Assembly: GCA_035606355.1 (NCBI GenBank)
Contig: DATNFO010000072.1
Coordinates: 1 to 64,000, forward strand
Origin: Sulfopaludibacter sp035606355
GTDB lineage: Bacteria; Acidobacteriota; Terriglobia; Bryobacterales; Bryobacteraceae
DNA: 64,000 bases
Direction: 5' to 3'
The translations under genes were made by a program, and so were the position numbers. Of this stretch, positions 63,862 through 64,000 are shown piece after piece (positions within the stretch are counted from its first letter, which is position 1; each line of letters opens with the position of its first letter). The notes beneath the pieces were generated by a model. It saw only the letters and a list, made by a program, of their open reading frames with translations. It made no database searches and had not been told where the DNA came from.

Positions 63862-64000
63862 GAAGGTATTCCGTAGGTATCCATGGCGCGGCGAAACGCG
63901 CGGATGTGGTCTGGCGTGCTGCCGCAGCATGCGCCGACGATGCCGGCGCCCGCATCGAGCAGCGGCGCGACGCCTCTTGCCATATCGTCCGGCAACTCGT
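63858..64000 (-). CDS. Homocysteine S-methyltransferase family protein, 3' end
   Basis: Only the last 46 residues are in the window: LPDDMARGVAPLLDAGAGIVGACCGSTPDHIRAFRRAM, ending GIPS. GACCGSTPDHI is the Cys-pair zinc site at the C-terminus of homocysteine S-methyltransferases (PF02574). The start and the remaining domains lie beyond the window. The stop overlaps the next ATG (ATGA). Confidence 0.8.
   Translation of the reverse strand, partial: ELPDDMARGVAPLLDAGAGIVGACCGSTPDHIRAFRRAMDTYGIPS

Overview
The window looks like a chromosomal segment of a GC-rich Gram-negative soil bacterium, most likely an acidobacterium of the Solibacter/Bryobacter type. Supporting this are three very large Oar-like TonB-dependent receptors with an N-terminal carboxypeptidase-regulatory domain, a Kdo/lipid A-type acyltransferase, many secreted glycosidases, a malectin-containing regulator, and dense runs of overlapping genes. 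This is inference from gene style; there is no rRNA to confirm it.

Layout. 1-5400: a truncated CDS end, a repeat patch, a DUF885 lipoprotein, the housekeeping sigma factor rpoD, nrdR and a flippase-like membrane protein. 5500-10540: an overlapping operon of ECF sigma factor, zinc-finger anti-sigma factor, three DUF5668/DUF4097-type envelope proteins and an MFS carrier. 10545-13942 (minus): acyltransferase, a hybrid histidine kinase whose usual phosphoacceptor His is Gly, and a small HExxH protein. 14064-20332: amidohydrolase lipoprotein, tRNA-Met, hfq-hflX, a DksA-like protein with a small partner, an SDR and a LysR regulator. 20407-29388 (minus): frameshifted GH3 beta-glucosidase, TonB receptor, winged-helix/malectin membrane sensor and a TPR membrane protein. 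29470-39103: second TonB receptor, an eight-heme cytochrome with HEAT/TPR tail, and a three-gene NarL-type signalling group.

39594-51347 is the most unusual part. A complete oligopeptide ABC importer overlaps by ATGA into an ECF sigma gene, which overlaps by TGATG into a 951-residue TPR-CHAT caspase-like protease. A zinc-finger (anti-sigma-like) protein, a secreted subtilisin-like protease carrying six copies of an eight-residue repeat between its catalytic Asp and His, and two small unrecognised proteins follow. I propose that this is a protease-controlled sigma-factor signalling module, logically similar to the TPR-CHAT/sigma arrangement of type III-E CRISPR but with no CRISPR parts.

51638-55572 is a third TonB receptor with a frameshift. 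55723-64000 is a glycan (probably glucuronoxylan) region: ROK regulator with a XylR-like operator, GH3 with PA14 domain, GH67 alpha-glucuronidase, an SDR, an unknown small protein and the end of a homocysteine S-methyltransferase. A family of long palindromic intergenic repeats (REPIN-like) occurs near 0.2, 39.3 and 60.1 kb. Both frameshifts fit the loss of one base from a homopolymer run, so assembly error is a real alternative to gene decay.
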